Below, in pieces: positions 8,536 to 16,300 of a stretch of DNA of 47,611 nucleotides (the stretch's first letter is position 1; each line of letters starts with the position of its first letter). The stretch is taken from NCBI GenBank assembly GCA_946402415.1, contig CAMIWK010000005.1:1-47611 (forward strand). The letters run 5' to 3'. The notes below the pieces were generated by a model. That model had not been told where the DNA came from. It saw only the letters and a program-made list of their open reading frames with translations, and ran no database searches. Origin of the DNA: an uncultured Fibrobacter sp. (GTDB taxonomy: Bacteria; Fibrobacterota; Fibrobacteria; Fibrobacterales; Fibrobacteraceae). The position numbers and the translations under genes are program-made.

Positions 8536-9054
8536 ATGGACAAAAATCCGCTTTTAGTTTGGGTTGAAAACAACCGGAAAAAAGAGGGCTTCGGCAAGTC
8601 CCTGGTCCAGCTTTTGGGGTATGCCTGCACGGACTGGATCCGCAGGGAGTGTTCTGCAAGTCTTACCGGCACCGATGGTCTATCCTGGTTCTTGGCCAAG
8701 ACTCCTTCTGAATATCCCATAGGGGAGTGGGTGCAGAGTCCGGAAGAACATGCGGAGGCCATCGTGGACTTTTGCGAGCGGTCCAAGACGGCTCCCATTC
8801 CGGAGAGCCTGAAGATGGAGTTTCCGAAGGTGCTGGACTTGCGGGGCGTGGCCTGCCCCGGGAACTCGGTCCGGTCCCGCTTGGTGATGGCGGGGTTCCC
8901 GGCAGGCAGAGAACTCGACATCTACCTAGATGAGGGCTCGCCCATAGAAAACGTGCCTGGGGCTCTGGTGGCCGACGGCATAAAGGTGCTTTCCCGAAAG
9001 AAAACGGGAAATTATTGGACCCTGACGGTGGTCAAGCCAATAAACAAAGTGTAG
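8536..9054 (+). CDS. TusA-like sulfur-carrier domain with unknown N-terminal domain
   Basis: 172 residues from ATG; a TTG six codons upstream is also possible. Residues 98-168 carry a TusA/SirA fold pattern: LDLRGVACPGNSVRSRL with the conserved Cys107 in the CPx position, then DIYLDEGSPIENVPGALVADG, matching the beta-alpha-beta order of TusA. TusA proteins carry persulfide sulfur on that cysteine for tRNA thiolation or other sulfur transfer. The first ~95 residues, with cysteines at 31, 39 and 80, do not match a family I know, and stand-alone TusA is only ~80 residues long, so this is a fusion. It is divergent from the glycosyltransferase gene across an AT-rich gap. A role in sulfur transfer is inferred from the cysteine motif only. 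Confidence 0.65.
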   Translation: MDKNPLLVWVENNRKKEGFGKSLVQLLGYACTDWIRRECSASLTGTDGLSWFLAKTPSEYPIGEWVQSPEEHAEAIVDFCERSKTAPIPESLKMEFPKVLDLRGVACPGNSVRSRLVMAGFPAGRELDIYLDEGSPIENVPGALVADGIKVLSRKKTGNYWTLTVVKPINKV

Positions 9055-9071
9055 ATTGTAGGTAAAATGCC

Positions 9072-9130
9072 CACTCAAGCGTCATCCTGGACTGAGTGAA
9101 TCACTCAAACGTCATCCTCGACTGAGTGAA
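9072..9130. repeat. pair of 29-bp REP-like direct repeats
   Basis: Two 29-base units (9072-9100 and 9102-9130) differ at two positions. Each unit begins CACTCA and ends TGAGTG(AA), so each can fold on itself. The core GTCATCCT and the following GAAGGAGGGGATCC resemble the extragenic palindromic elements common in many bacterial genomes. It lies between two genes and just before the TTG start of the SGNH-like gene. Confidence 0.7.
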
Positions 9131-9194
9131 ACGAAGGAGGGGATCCAGGGACTTAGGGACTAGCATCAAGGGGACTGTTTTAGGAGCGAGAAAT

Positions 9195-9779
9195 TTGGAA
9201 AACCGGATTCTGATAATCGGTGATGAACTGCTCGGAAGCGAGGGCGAGGCTGCCTTCCGCTGTTCCGAGATGCTCCTGTGCGCAGAGCCCAACCGGCCCA
9301 TGCAGTTTTCCATCAACGCTCCCGTGCTGCTCTCTATCCCGCAGCTCTTTGCACGGGCGTCTTCTGACATCATCGGCAAGAAGGCCGGACGCATTGTCCT
9401 GGGCCTTGGCCTAAACGACTTGATGCGGGAACGGGGCATGGGGGAGGTGGTGGCGGAGCACTACCGCACCCTGCTGGATGAGCTTCTGAAAAAGACCCAG
9501 TCCGACCTGGACCTGCTGACTATTCCTACCGAAATGCTTCCTGATGGGGGCGACCAGGTGGAGGTGCTGAACCAGGCCATCCGGGGCTTTGTGAGTATGG
9601 CGCCAGACCGTGTGGGAATCTTTGACTGGGAAGCCCATGTGCAAAACTTTCAGGCCAAACAGGAGGAACGGGGCAAGTTTGGCCGTAGCCTTTTCTCGGA
9701 GGCCTCTAAACCCACCTCTTTGTGCGTGACCCTGCTATCTATGTTCCTTGAAGATTGTATATTAAAAGAGTTGAAGTAA
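9195..9779 (+). CDS. SGNH/GDSL-hydrolase-like protein, active site degenerate
   Basis: 194 residues from a TTG start supported by AGGAG eight bases upstream; a GTG at 9126 would put translation inside the repeat element and is less likely. The order of elements recalls the SGNH fold: RILIIGDELLG (residues 4-14) in place of the nucleophile block GDS, then RIVLGLGLNDLM (67-78) as the GxND block, and a final segment where DxxH should be. Glu11 replaces the serine and no clear DxxH is present, so hydrolase activity is doubtful. It may be a binding protein derived from this fold. The gene is followed ten bases later by a zinc-ribbon protein with its own strong ribosome site, suggesting a two-gene unit. 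Confidence 0.45.
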   Translation: MENRILIIGDELLGSEGEAAFRCSEMLLCAEPNRPMQFSINAPVLLSIPQLFARASSDIIGKKAGRIVLGLGLNDLMRERGMGEVVAEHYRTLLDELLKKTQSDLDLLTIPTEMLPDGGDQVEVLNQAIRGFVSMAPDRVGIFDWEAHVQNFQAKQEERGKFGRSLFSEASKPTSLCVTLLSMFLEDCILKELK

Positions 9780-9789
9780 AGGAGTTACC

Positions 9790-10122
9790 ATGAGTCTTTT
9801 TGATGATCATTTTGCCGCAAAGAATGCCGCGAGCGCTCGCGCCTGGGCCATGGATGAAGAAAAGAAGAAAAAAGAGAAGCGTGAACCCGCTCCCCCCAAG
9901 ATGGGCGTGTGCGACAAGTGCCACCGCGAAGCGCTGGTGAAACCTTACCGCTCTCGCCAGGCTGACAAGATGGACGGCGCCACCAGCTTTGGTACGGTGA
10001 CCAGGCTCTTGTGCGAGGAATGCGCACCCAAGTCCCGCCGCGAGCGTGATGCCGAGGTGCCCCAGCTGACCAACAAGCAGGTCAAGAACCTGATGCGTTC
10101 TGCGAAGAAGGGCTTACTGTAG
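9790..10122 (+). CDS. small zinc-ribbon protein
   Basis: 110 residues, strong AAAGGAG site seven bases before ATG. A lysine/glutamate-rich helix (residues 22-34) is followed by CDKC (41-44) and CEEC (75-78), four cysteines spaced as in a zinc ribbon. The C-terminus is basic (KQVKNLMRSAKKGLL). No enzymatic motif is visible. Such proteins often bind nucleic acid or a protein partner, but that is only a family-level guess. It probably shares a transcript with the SGNH-like gene upstream. Confidence 0.7.
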   Translation: MSLFDDHFAAKNAASARAWAMDEEKKKKEKREPAPPKMGVCDKCHREALVKPYRSRQADKMDGATSFGTVTRLLCEECAPKSRRERDAEVPQLTNKQVKNLMRSAKKGLL

Positions 10123-10167
10123 TATTCTTTTTTTCTTATCTCCCTTAACGGGGGTTGTAAACTTTTC

Positions 10168-10173
10168 TAAATT
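10168..10173 (+). promoter_or_regulatory. putative -10 box of the SulP gene
   Basis: TAAATT, with TTAACG 17 bases upstream as a poor -35. The same TAAATT(T) box stands before yceD and fabD in this window. Confidence 0.4.
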
Positions 10174-10202
10174 TGGGCCCGCCTTTACCTAGGAGAGCCC
10201 CG

Positions 10203-12104
10203 ATGCAGACTATAGATGCCAAGAATTCCGTCAAGAACTATCTGAACGGTGTCGTGGCGACTATTACCCCTGAATTTGCCCGCGTTGTAAGGCGTGGCTA
10301 TACCCGCAAGGACTTGACCCGCGATTTGATGAGCGGGCTTATCGTGGGTATCTTGGCGCTCCCCCTGGCTATCGCTTTTGCTATCGCCTCGGGCGTGGGT
10401 CCTGAGCAGGGGCTTTATACGGCTATCATTGCTGGCTTTGCCATTTCGCTGTTGGGTGGCTCCCGCTTTCAGATTGGCGGCCCCACGGGCGCCTTCATCG
10501 TGATTGTCTACGGCATCGTTTCACAGTACGGCTATGACGGTCTTGCGTCTGCTACATTGCTCGCTGGTATCTTTTTGGTGATTTTTGGGCTTGCGAAGTT
10601 CGGCGCCATCATCAAGTTTATCCCGTACCCTGTGACAGTGGGCTTTACGGCGGGTATCGCTATCATTATCGCTCTGGGCCAGGTGCCCAATTTCTTTGGC
10701 CTGCGTTTCCTGGCCAAGGACCCTGCCGATGCGGTGGGCAAGATCAAACTCTATGCCTCTTCTTTTGACACTATAAATATATATGCTGTTATTGTGGGTC
10801 TTGTGGCCCTGGCGGTGTGCATTCTGTGGCCGAAAGTGACCACGAAGGTTCCGGGTTCCCTGGTGGCCATCGTGGTGGCGACGGTACTGGTGAAGGTGCT
10901 TGGCTGGGACGACCCGATTAACGGTCACGGTGTGGTGACCATCGGCATGAAGAACCATATTCCCAGCGGATTCCCGGTGCCCCACCTGCCTAACATCAGC
11001 CTCGAGATGATGCAGAAGGTGTTCCAGCCGGCCCTTACCATTGCCATGCTGGGGGCCATCGAGTCCCTGCTTAGCGCTGTGGTGGCAGACGGTATGACCA
11101 GTACCAAGCACCGCTCCAATACTGAACTTTTTGGCCAGGGAATCGCCAACATCTTGTCTCCTGTATTTGGCGGCATTCCGGCTACGGGCGCCATTGCCCG
11201 TACGGCCACCAACATCCGTAACGGCGCCGTGAGCCCGGTTTCGGGCTTGGTGCATGCGGTGGTGCTTCTGCTCATTATGCTGGTGCTGGGCAAGTATGCC
11301 GAGATGATTCCTATGGCGGCTCTTGCTGCCGTGCTTTTCCAGGTGGCTTTCAACATGTGCGGCTACCGGAGCTTTATCAAGATGTTCAAGGCTCCCAAGA
11401 GCGATGTTATCGTGATGCTGGTGGCTTTCTTCTTGACGGTGATTATCGACCTGACGGTGGCTATCGAGGTAGGCGTTTTGCTGGCTGCTGTGCTGTTCAT
11501 TAAGCGTATGAGCGATGTGTCCGAGATGGAGACAGTGACTGAGGCCCTCAGGGAAGACGACGAGGAGGCTGCTCATAATGAACTCAGTCGCCAGGTGCCC
11601 AAGGGCGTGGCGGTTTACGAGCTGGCCGGTTCCCTGTTCTTCGGGGCCGTAGACAAGTTCAAGGATACCATGGCCCGCATCTCCGACAAACCGAAGATTC
11701 TCATTTTGCGTATGCGTAGTGTGTCTAGCATCGATGCCGCCGGTATCCAGATGATTGAAGACCTTCTGAACCGCTGCAAGAGCGAGGGTACCCAGCTGCT
11801 CTTGAGCGGCGTGCATGCCCAGCCTGTAGTGGCCCTGACCCGTGCAGGGGTGCTCAAGCAGCTGGGTGAAGAGAACGCCCTGGGCAATATCGATGCGGCT
11901 CTGAACCGCGCCCGCGAAATTCTGGGCCTGCCTGTAGTGGATACGTCTCACGAGGTGGTCCAGGCGCCTACGGTCTCTTGGGAAAAGAGCCTGGATAAGC
12001 CTTGGATGCCCGAGGAATCCAACGCTGCCATAGCCGAGGAGACCCCCGAGGTGATTGCCGAGAAGATGATGGACGAACCCATCGTGAAGATCGAAGAGAA
12101 GTAA
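10203..12104 (+). CDS. SulP-family anion transporter with STAS domain
   Basis: 633 residues from ATG, with AGGAG at 10191-10195. The membrane part (residues ~38-445) starts with GLIVGILALPLAIAFAIASGVGPEQGLYTAIIAGF and has the SulP signature GGSRFQIGGPTGAFIVIV and GIPATGAIARTATNIRNGA. Residues ~467-570 are a STAS domain (AVYELAGSLFFGAVDKF; RSVSSIDAAGIQMIEDLL). A charged C-terminal tail of ~60 residues rich in Glu/Pro follows. Family members move sulfate, bicarbonate, dicarboxylates or other anions in symport or exchange; the substrate cannot be read from sequence. A carbonic anhydrase partner is not present in the neighbourhood. The gene has its own promoter-like box and stands alone. Confidence 0.9.
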   Translation: MQTIDAKNSVKNYLNGVVATITPEFARVVRRGYTRKDLTRDLMSGLIVGILALPLAIAFAIASGVGPEQGLYTAIIAGFAISLLGGSRFQIGGPTGAFIVIVYGIVSQYGYDGLASATLLAGIFLVIFGLAKFGAIIKFIPYPVTVGFTAGIAIIIALGQVPNFFGLRFLAKDPADAVGKIKLYASSFDTINIYAVIVGLVALAVCILWPKVTTKVPGSLVAIVVATVLVKVLGWDDPINGHGVVTIGMKNHIPSGFPVPHLPNISLEMMQKVFQPALTIAMLGAIESLLSAVVADGMTSTKHRSNTELFGQGIANILSPVFGGIPATGAIARTATNIRNGAVSPVSGLVHAVVLLLIMLVLGKYAEMIPMAALAAVLFQVAFNMCGYRSFIKMFKAPKSDVIVMLVAFFLTVIIDLTVAIEVGVLLAAVLFIKRMSDVSEMETVTEALREDDEEAAHNELSRQVPKGVAVYELAGSLFFGAVDKFKDTMARISDKPKILILRMRSVSSIDAAGIQMIEDLLNRCKSEGTQLLLSGVHAQPVVALTRAGVLKQLGEENALGNIDAALNRAREILGLPVVDTSHEVVQAPTVSWEKSLDKPWMPEESNAAIAEETPEVIAEKMMDEPIVKIEEK

Positions 12105-12131
12105 ACAAAAATTTCCGGCATATTTCGGCTT

Positions 12132-12204
12132 AAAAAAGAGTCTTATACAGTACGGGGCAATCCGCTCCGCCGTACACCGGGGCGTACCCGGGAATAAAGA
12201 CATT
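12132..12204 (+). promoter_or_regulatory. structured leader of Rpn copy 1, conserved in copy 2
   Basis: From AAAAAAG to the ATG this leader closely matches 37489-37556 before Rpn copy 2. Both can form hairpin 1 (GTACGG / CCGTAC, 14-base loop; here 12150-12155 with 12170-12175) and hairpin 2 (CCGGG / CCCGG here, CCGGG / CCTGG in copy 2, a pairing-preserving G-U change). A CTTATAC sequence just before hairpin 1 could be the -10 box. No ribosome site is visible before the ATG. Confidence 0.55.
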
Positions 12205-13236
12205 ATGAGCAAAAACAAGCAGAAGAAAACCAAACCCATCCGCAAGAAACCCATCCCCGAATCGTTGCAGGGGCAAGTCTATCTGGATCCAAAATACGAC
12301 ACCGGCTTCAAGGAACTCTTTGACAGCGAGGACGCCCTCAAGGACTTTTTAGACGGAGTCCTACAACTGGAAGGTAATGACAGAATCAAAAGACTCTCCT
12401 TCACCTTCGACAAGACCATAACCATACGCTCTGCCCGCAGCAAGAAGGTTATCCTGGACATCTTTGCCACCACGGGGACAGGGAGGTTCATTGATATAGA
12501 GATGCAGAGGGCGGGACACGACTTCTTTATCGACAGAGTCATCCTCTACAAGGCATTCCTGATTATCAAGGGCAAACAGGAGATGGAACGGTCCAAGGAG
12601 TTCCTGGCGCTCAGCAAGGATGTACGGGAAAACAAACGGTACGAGTTGCCGGAAGTCGTCTCAATTTGGATTTGCGACTTCGACTTGCCCGAGGCCAAGG
12701 AAGGAGAATACATTGATGAATGGAGCCTTTATAGCCGCAACGCACTGAAAAACGGTAACACCGCACCCGTTTTCACGAAAAATAAATATATTATGATAAG
12801 TCTGCCCAAGTTCAAGAAATCCGCTGGCGAGGTCAAGGACTCTGTAGATGCCTGGCTGTACCTGCTGAACCACGCCGGTGACGGCAAGGAACTGCCAGAC
12901 TTCGGCAAAGATGTCCTTGGGGAAGCCCTAGAACGCATACGGGTAGACAATGCAGACGACGAACTCTTAGCGAGGCAGGAAAGAGACATGATGACACGGG
13001 AAGAGATAGATACTATCATTGCCAGCGGTATACGTCGCGGCGTTGACGAAGGCTTAGCCAAAGCCCGTGAACAAGTCCGTGAAGAAGCCCGTGATGAAGG
13101 CCGTGCGGAGGGCCGTGCGGAAGGCCGTGCGGAAGGCATAGACATCCTGGAGTCCCTTGGCGTGTCAAGCGACCTGATTGAAAAGGCCCGGAAAATCGCC
13201 GCAGAGAAAGCCACGGAGACTCCTAGCAAGCTGTAG
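12205..13236 (+). CDS. Rpn-family recombination-promoting nuclease / PD-(D/E)XK transposase-like protein, copy 1
   Basis: 343 residues. The PDDEXK_2-type domain covers ~20-290: YLDPKYDTGFKELFDSEDAL, LDGVLQLEGNDRI, then the catalytic pattern ILDIFATTGTGRFIDIEMQR (Asp, then ExQ), FIDRVILY, and later KYIMISLPKF and LNHAGDGKELPDFG. Members of this family (RpnA type) are known to promote RecA-independent recombination in E. coli and cut DNA. The C-terminus carries tandem GRAE repeats (residues ~295-313) and ends IDILESLGVSSDLIEKARKIAAEK, nearly the same end as copy 2 at 37557-38597. The gene has a conserved structured leader and its own terminator. No inverted repeats of an insertion sequence were seen around it. 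Activity on the nearby repeats is an inference. Confidence 0.85.
   Translation: MSKNKQKKTKPIRKKPIPESLQGQVYLDPKYDTGFKELFDSEDALKDFLDGVLQLEGNDRIKRLSFTFDKTITIRSARSKKVILDIFATTGTGRFIDIEMQRAGHDFFIDRVILYKAFLIIKGKQEMERSKEFLALSKDVRENKRYELPEVVSIWICDFDLPEAKEGEYIDEWSLYSRNALKNGNTAPVFTKNKYIMISLPKFKKSAGEVKDSVDAWLYLLNHAGDGKELPDFGKDVLGEALERIRVDNADDELLARQERDMMTREEIDTIIASGIRRGVDEGLAKAREQVREEARDEGRAEGRAEGRAEGIDILESLGVSSDLIEKARKIAAEKATETPSKL
13096..13137 (+). repeat. 12-bp tandem repeats coding GRAE
   Basis: About three and a half units of GAAGGCCGTGCG inside Rpn copy 1. The unit length is a multiple of three, so gain or loss of a unit would keep the frame. Copy 2 has about five and a half units at the same place. 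Confidence 0.8.
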
Positions 13237-13261
13237 CAAGGTTCCCTAGCTGGACATTCGC

Positions 13262-13294
13262 CCCCGTGGATAGTTCCGCGGGGTGTTTTTATTT
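13262..13294 (+). terminator. intrinsic terminator of Rpn copy 1
   Basis: Arms CCCCGTGG (13262-13269) and CCGCGGGG (13276-13283) with one G-U pair and loop ATAGTT, followed by TGTTTTTATTT. Confidence 0.8.
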
Positions 13295-13309
13295 GCAGGA
13301 TGTGTGTTT

Positions 13310-13357
13310 TATGCTGCCTAGGTAAAGGGAAGGCTCCCTGATTGAAGCGGGGAGCCT
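13310..13357. repeat. left copy of the 48-bp outer inverted repeat
   Basis: TATGCTGCC...GGGGAGCCT here is the reverse complement of 35768-35815 with about 44 of 48 bases the same by eye. It contains the terminator of the minus-strand giant gene and marks the outer edge of the inverted duplication. Confidence 0.85.
13331..13357 (-). terminator. terminator of the minus-strand giant pilin operon
   Basis: Arms AGGCTCCC and GGGAGCCT (8 bases) with an 11-base loop. Read leftward it is followed by TCCCTTTACC, a weak U-tract. The hairpin is shared with the terminator at 35768-35804 of the other operon. Confidence 0.7.
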
Positions 13358-13386
13358 AAAAAGCATGAAGAAATATACCTTAAAAA

Positions 13387-16300
13387 TTACCAGCAATGTA
13401 TCTGCACAGAACCGCCCGAAGGAACATCCAAATTCAGGGGGAATGTAACAGAAGCTTGACCATTGCATCCTCCATAATCATTATAGAAAGATATTGCCGG
13501 ATCAAACCATGCTTTTCCTGAAGTTCCTCCATTACAATTTCCTGTCTGCATGTTTTTTGACCCAGATTGGCCATTACAATACAATTTGTATTTTCCCGGG
13601 CCAAATGTATTATTTCCAGATGCATTTGCCTCTTCTCTTGCATCGCTATCGTAGGTCACACTGAAGGAACATGGAGTAGCACTACCTGCGCTGTTACTTA
13701 CAGATAACGTATATGTAATTGTTGTTTTGTCCACTGTAGCTCCTGTAAACGGCGGGACGGAGGTTCCATACGTAGTTCCACTTATGGTTGACTGCCCACT
13801 AGCAGATATTGTATAAGAACATCCGCCAACGACCTTACAATTGGACACCGTCATAGGCATAGGAATACTTGTTCCTGGTTTTACAGTAACTGCAGAAGAT
13901 GGGCAACTAGCGATTGAAGGTGCCGTAGATGCGGGACTAACACTTGAACAATTATCCAAATACACTTTATTTATTTTTGAAGTTGGGCAATCAGGTACAT
14001 CTAACCTATTAACCAAATTCGGTGCAGGATTAGTTCCGCTCCAATAACCATTATCGTTATTATTTAAGGTAATGGGAGCACCATTCCATGTTACTGTTTT
14101 TCCTTTACATGACTGTATTTCTATTTGCATTCCCGTACAAATCTTATCAATCGTTATTATAGCACAACCATTAGACAATGTGCCCGTAACAGTTCCATTA
14201 CCACCCATACTTTGTGTAATTTCAGCGCAAGTCGCGCCTGCCGTAAACGCCATAACGCCTTGACATGTATCCTTAATGGTATGATCATCATGGTCGAAAA
14301 CAGTGAATGTATAGGCAATATTATCTTCAGCAACAGAAGGATTCTCTGCGAACGTTACACCCGTTGAAGCCGAAGTATATGTTCCAGCATCTGACGAGGC
14401 AAATGCGACTCCACCGCTTGTGCGTTCGAGCCTGTAATCGCAACCACCATCACAATTAGATAAGGACGCCGCCTTGAATGTGGCTGTTTGGTTGATTGTG
14501 AACGATTTTTTTGTACTTGGACAAGTTACATCCGGTTTAATCGTAATAGAACAATCATCATACTTAATATCATTAATCCATAGAGTGTATTTGCCCTTCC
14601 CTGATATAGAAGGATTGATGTCATTGTTCGTCCAGCTGCCCGAAGCTACGGCGGTTCCTGTAGAGGGCGTATCAGTGCCCTTCATAATACGCCAAGTACA
14701 AGCGCTTCCCGTACATGGGTTGTTTGCATGGGCCTTGAACTGTCCGTTTTCATATTTGCAATTAGAAGGCGAGAAATCCTTGAGAGTCAATGTAGCGGTA
14801 CATGCCTGAGTGTTATTAATATAAAGGGTATAAGTTCCACCGGTATTTGTACCAACTGTAATTTTTGACAACTGTATTACTGAGTTATTGTTTGTTGTGC
14901 CAGTTATATCACTAATACCCGAGCCAGTCGGAGCAACCAGTTTATAGCTCAGCCCCGATATTGGGTTACCTCCACTCTTTAAGTTCGTAAACTGGAAGTA
15001 AGCGTCTTCGCCAGGTTTGTAGTCACTGTTTGTAAACGAACAATTTGTAGTAACATTGGTAGAACTACTACTTGCCACGCTACTACTGCTGCTTTCTTCG
15101 GCACTAGAACTGCTTGAAAGCGGCAGCACTTTAAACGACACATTGCACGGGGTAAACGGCTTGTCGTCATTGGAACTCCGCACCTCGTAAGAGTGGCTGC
15201 AACCGCCTTCGGTTGTACATTCTTCGGCGTTACCACTCTTGGTCTTCGATAAGCCTTGGTTTCCGCCACCGGAACCAGAACAGGGTCCGTCTGTACAGGC
15301 GGTGTTTCCGCTCAACAGACCGTCATCAAACAGGATTTCATAGTCACAGCTGTTCTGGGGGCAGTTGTTCAACTTGAAGTTGAATGCCGGCCAAGCCGCA
15401 CCGCTAGCGATGTTGCTCGACGTAGCATCGCTGCAGCTGATGCTCCCGATAGTCACCGCAGGGGTACAGGTGGTCGAGATAGTCTCGCCACTAGCGTTTG
15501 TGATGGAGGCTGAGAAGTTGAAGGTGCTGCCTTGGTAGGATTCGTAGGGGTTATGGTCTATATACCAGGTCGCCCGATCGACAGAAGTTCCGCTAGTCCA
15601 CAACGAGGGTTGCTCGCTGGTGCTGGCGGCATCCACAGTAGAAGAGGCCACCTGCCCGGTCACGGCATAGCCGGAGACCTTGCTCTTGTTACTCACATCT
15701 GCGGAGACTTCCCACCGGCTGTTTGCTTCGTTGTAGGATACTTGGCAATTGGAAATGCCCACGGCGTTCTTGCAGGAGGAGCTGACTGAGACGTTGGACA
15801 CGGTGCCGTCGCCAAGGTTCTTGATCACTACCTGCTTCACGTTTTCGGGATCGAAGCCTTGTGCTCCATCGGCAAAGCTTTCCACCACGTCGAAACTAGC
15901 GGTTGTTCCTGAGAATCGCTCCGCATTACTGGCGAAATCATCAGCACCCCAGGTGTTGTTTTTACTCAGTAACCATACTTCCATCTGGCTGTTGTTCGGA
16001 TTCTCTAGAGAGATGTTTAATGTGGAACCGCGCAAGTTGACTGTTCCCGTTAGGGTGATCGTACCTTCTGTCCCGCCGGAACTGATGGCGGAGAGTGAGC
16101 CGAGATCGGCGTGACTTGTGCACTCCGTGAACTTGCCTGTCCAGAACATACCGCAATGGGCGCGTTGCGTTCCCGCCGCCCAGGCTACAACTTTGTTATC
16201 AGTGCTAAAGCAGTTCAGCCAGGCCTTGGCGGCCTTGACATCTACGCCGTTGTCACGGTATCCGTGTTGCCCCGCTCCGATGTTGCTGAAATAGTATCCT

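Noticed and set aside
9072-9130. CRISPR-like direct repeats
   Set aside because: Only two units with a single base between them and no spacers or cas genes.
10521-12254. Open frame of ~575 codons opposite the SulP gene
   Set aside because: Antisense to a well-conserved transporter, His-rich with no recognisable domain and no ribosome site.
12205-13236. Rpn genes as ordinary insertion sequences
   Set aside because: No terminal inverted repeats or target duplications flank either copy; they have promoters, leaders and terminators of their own.
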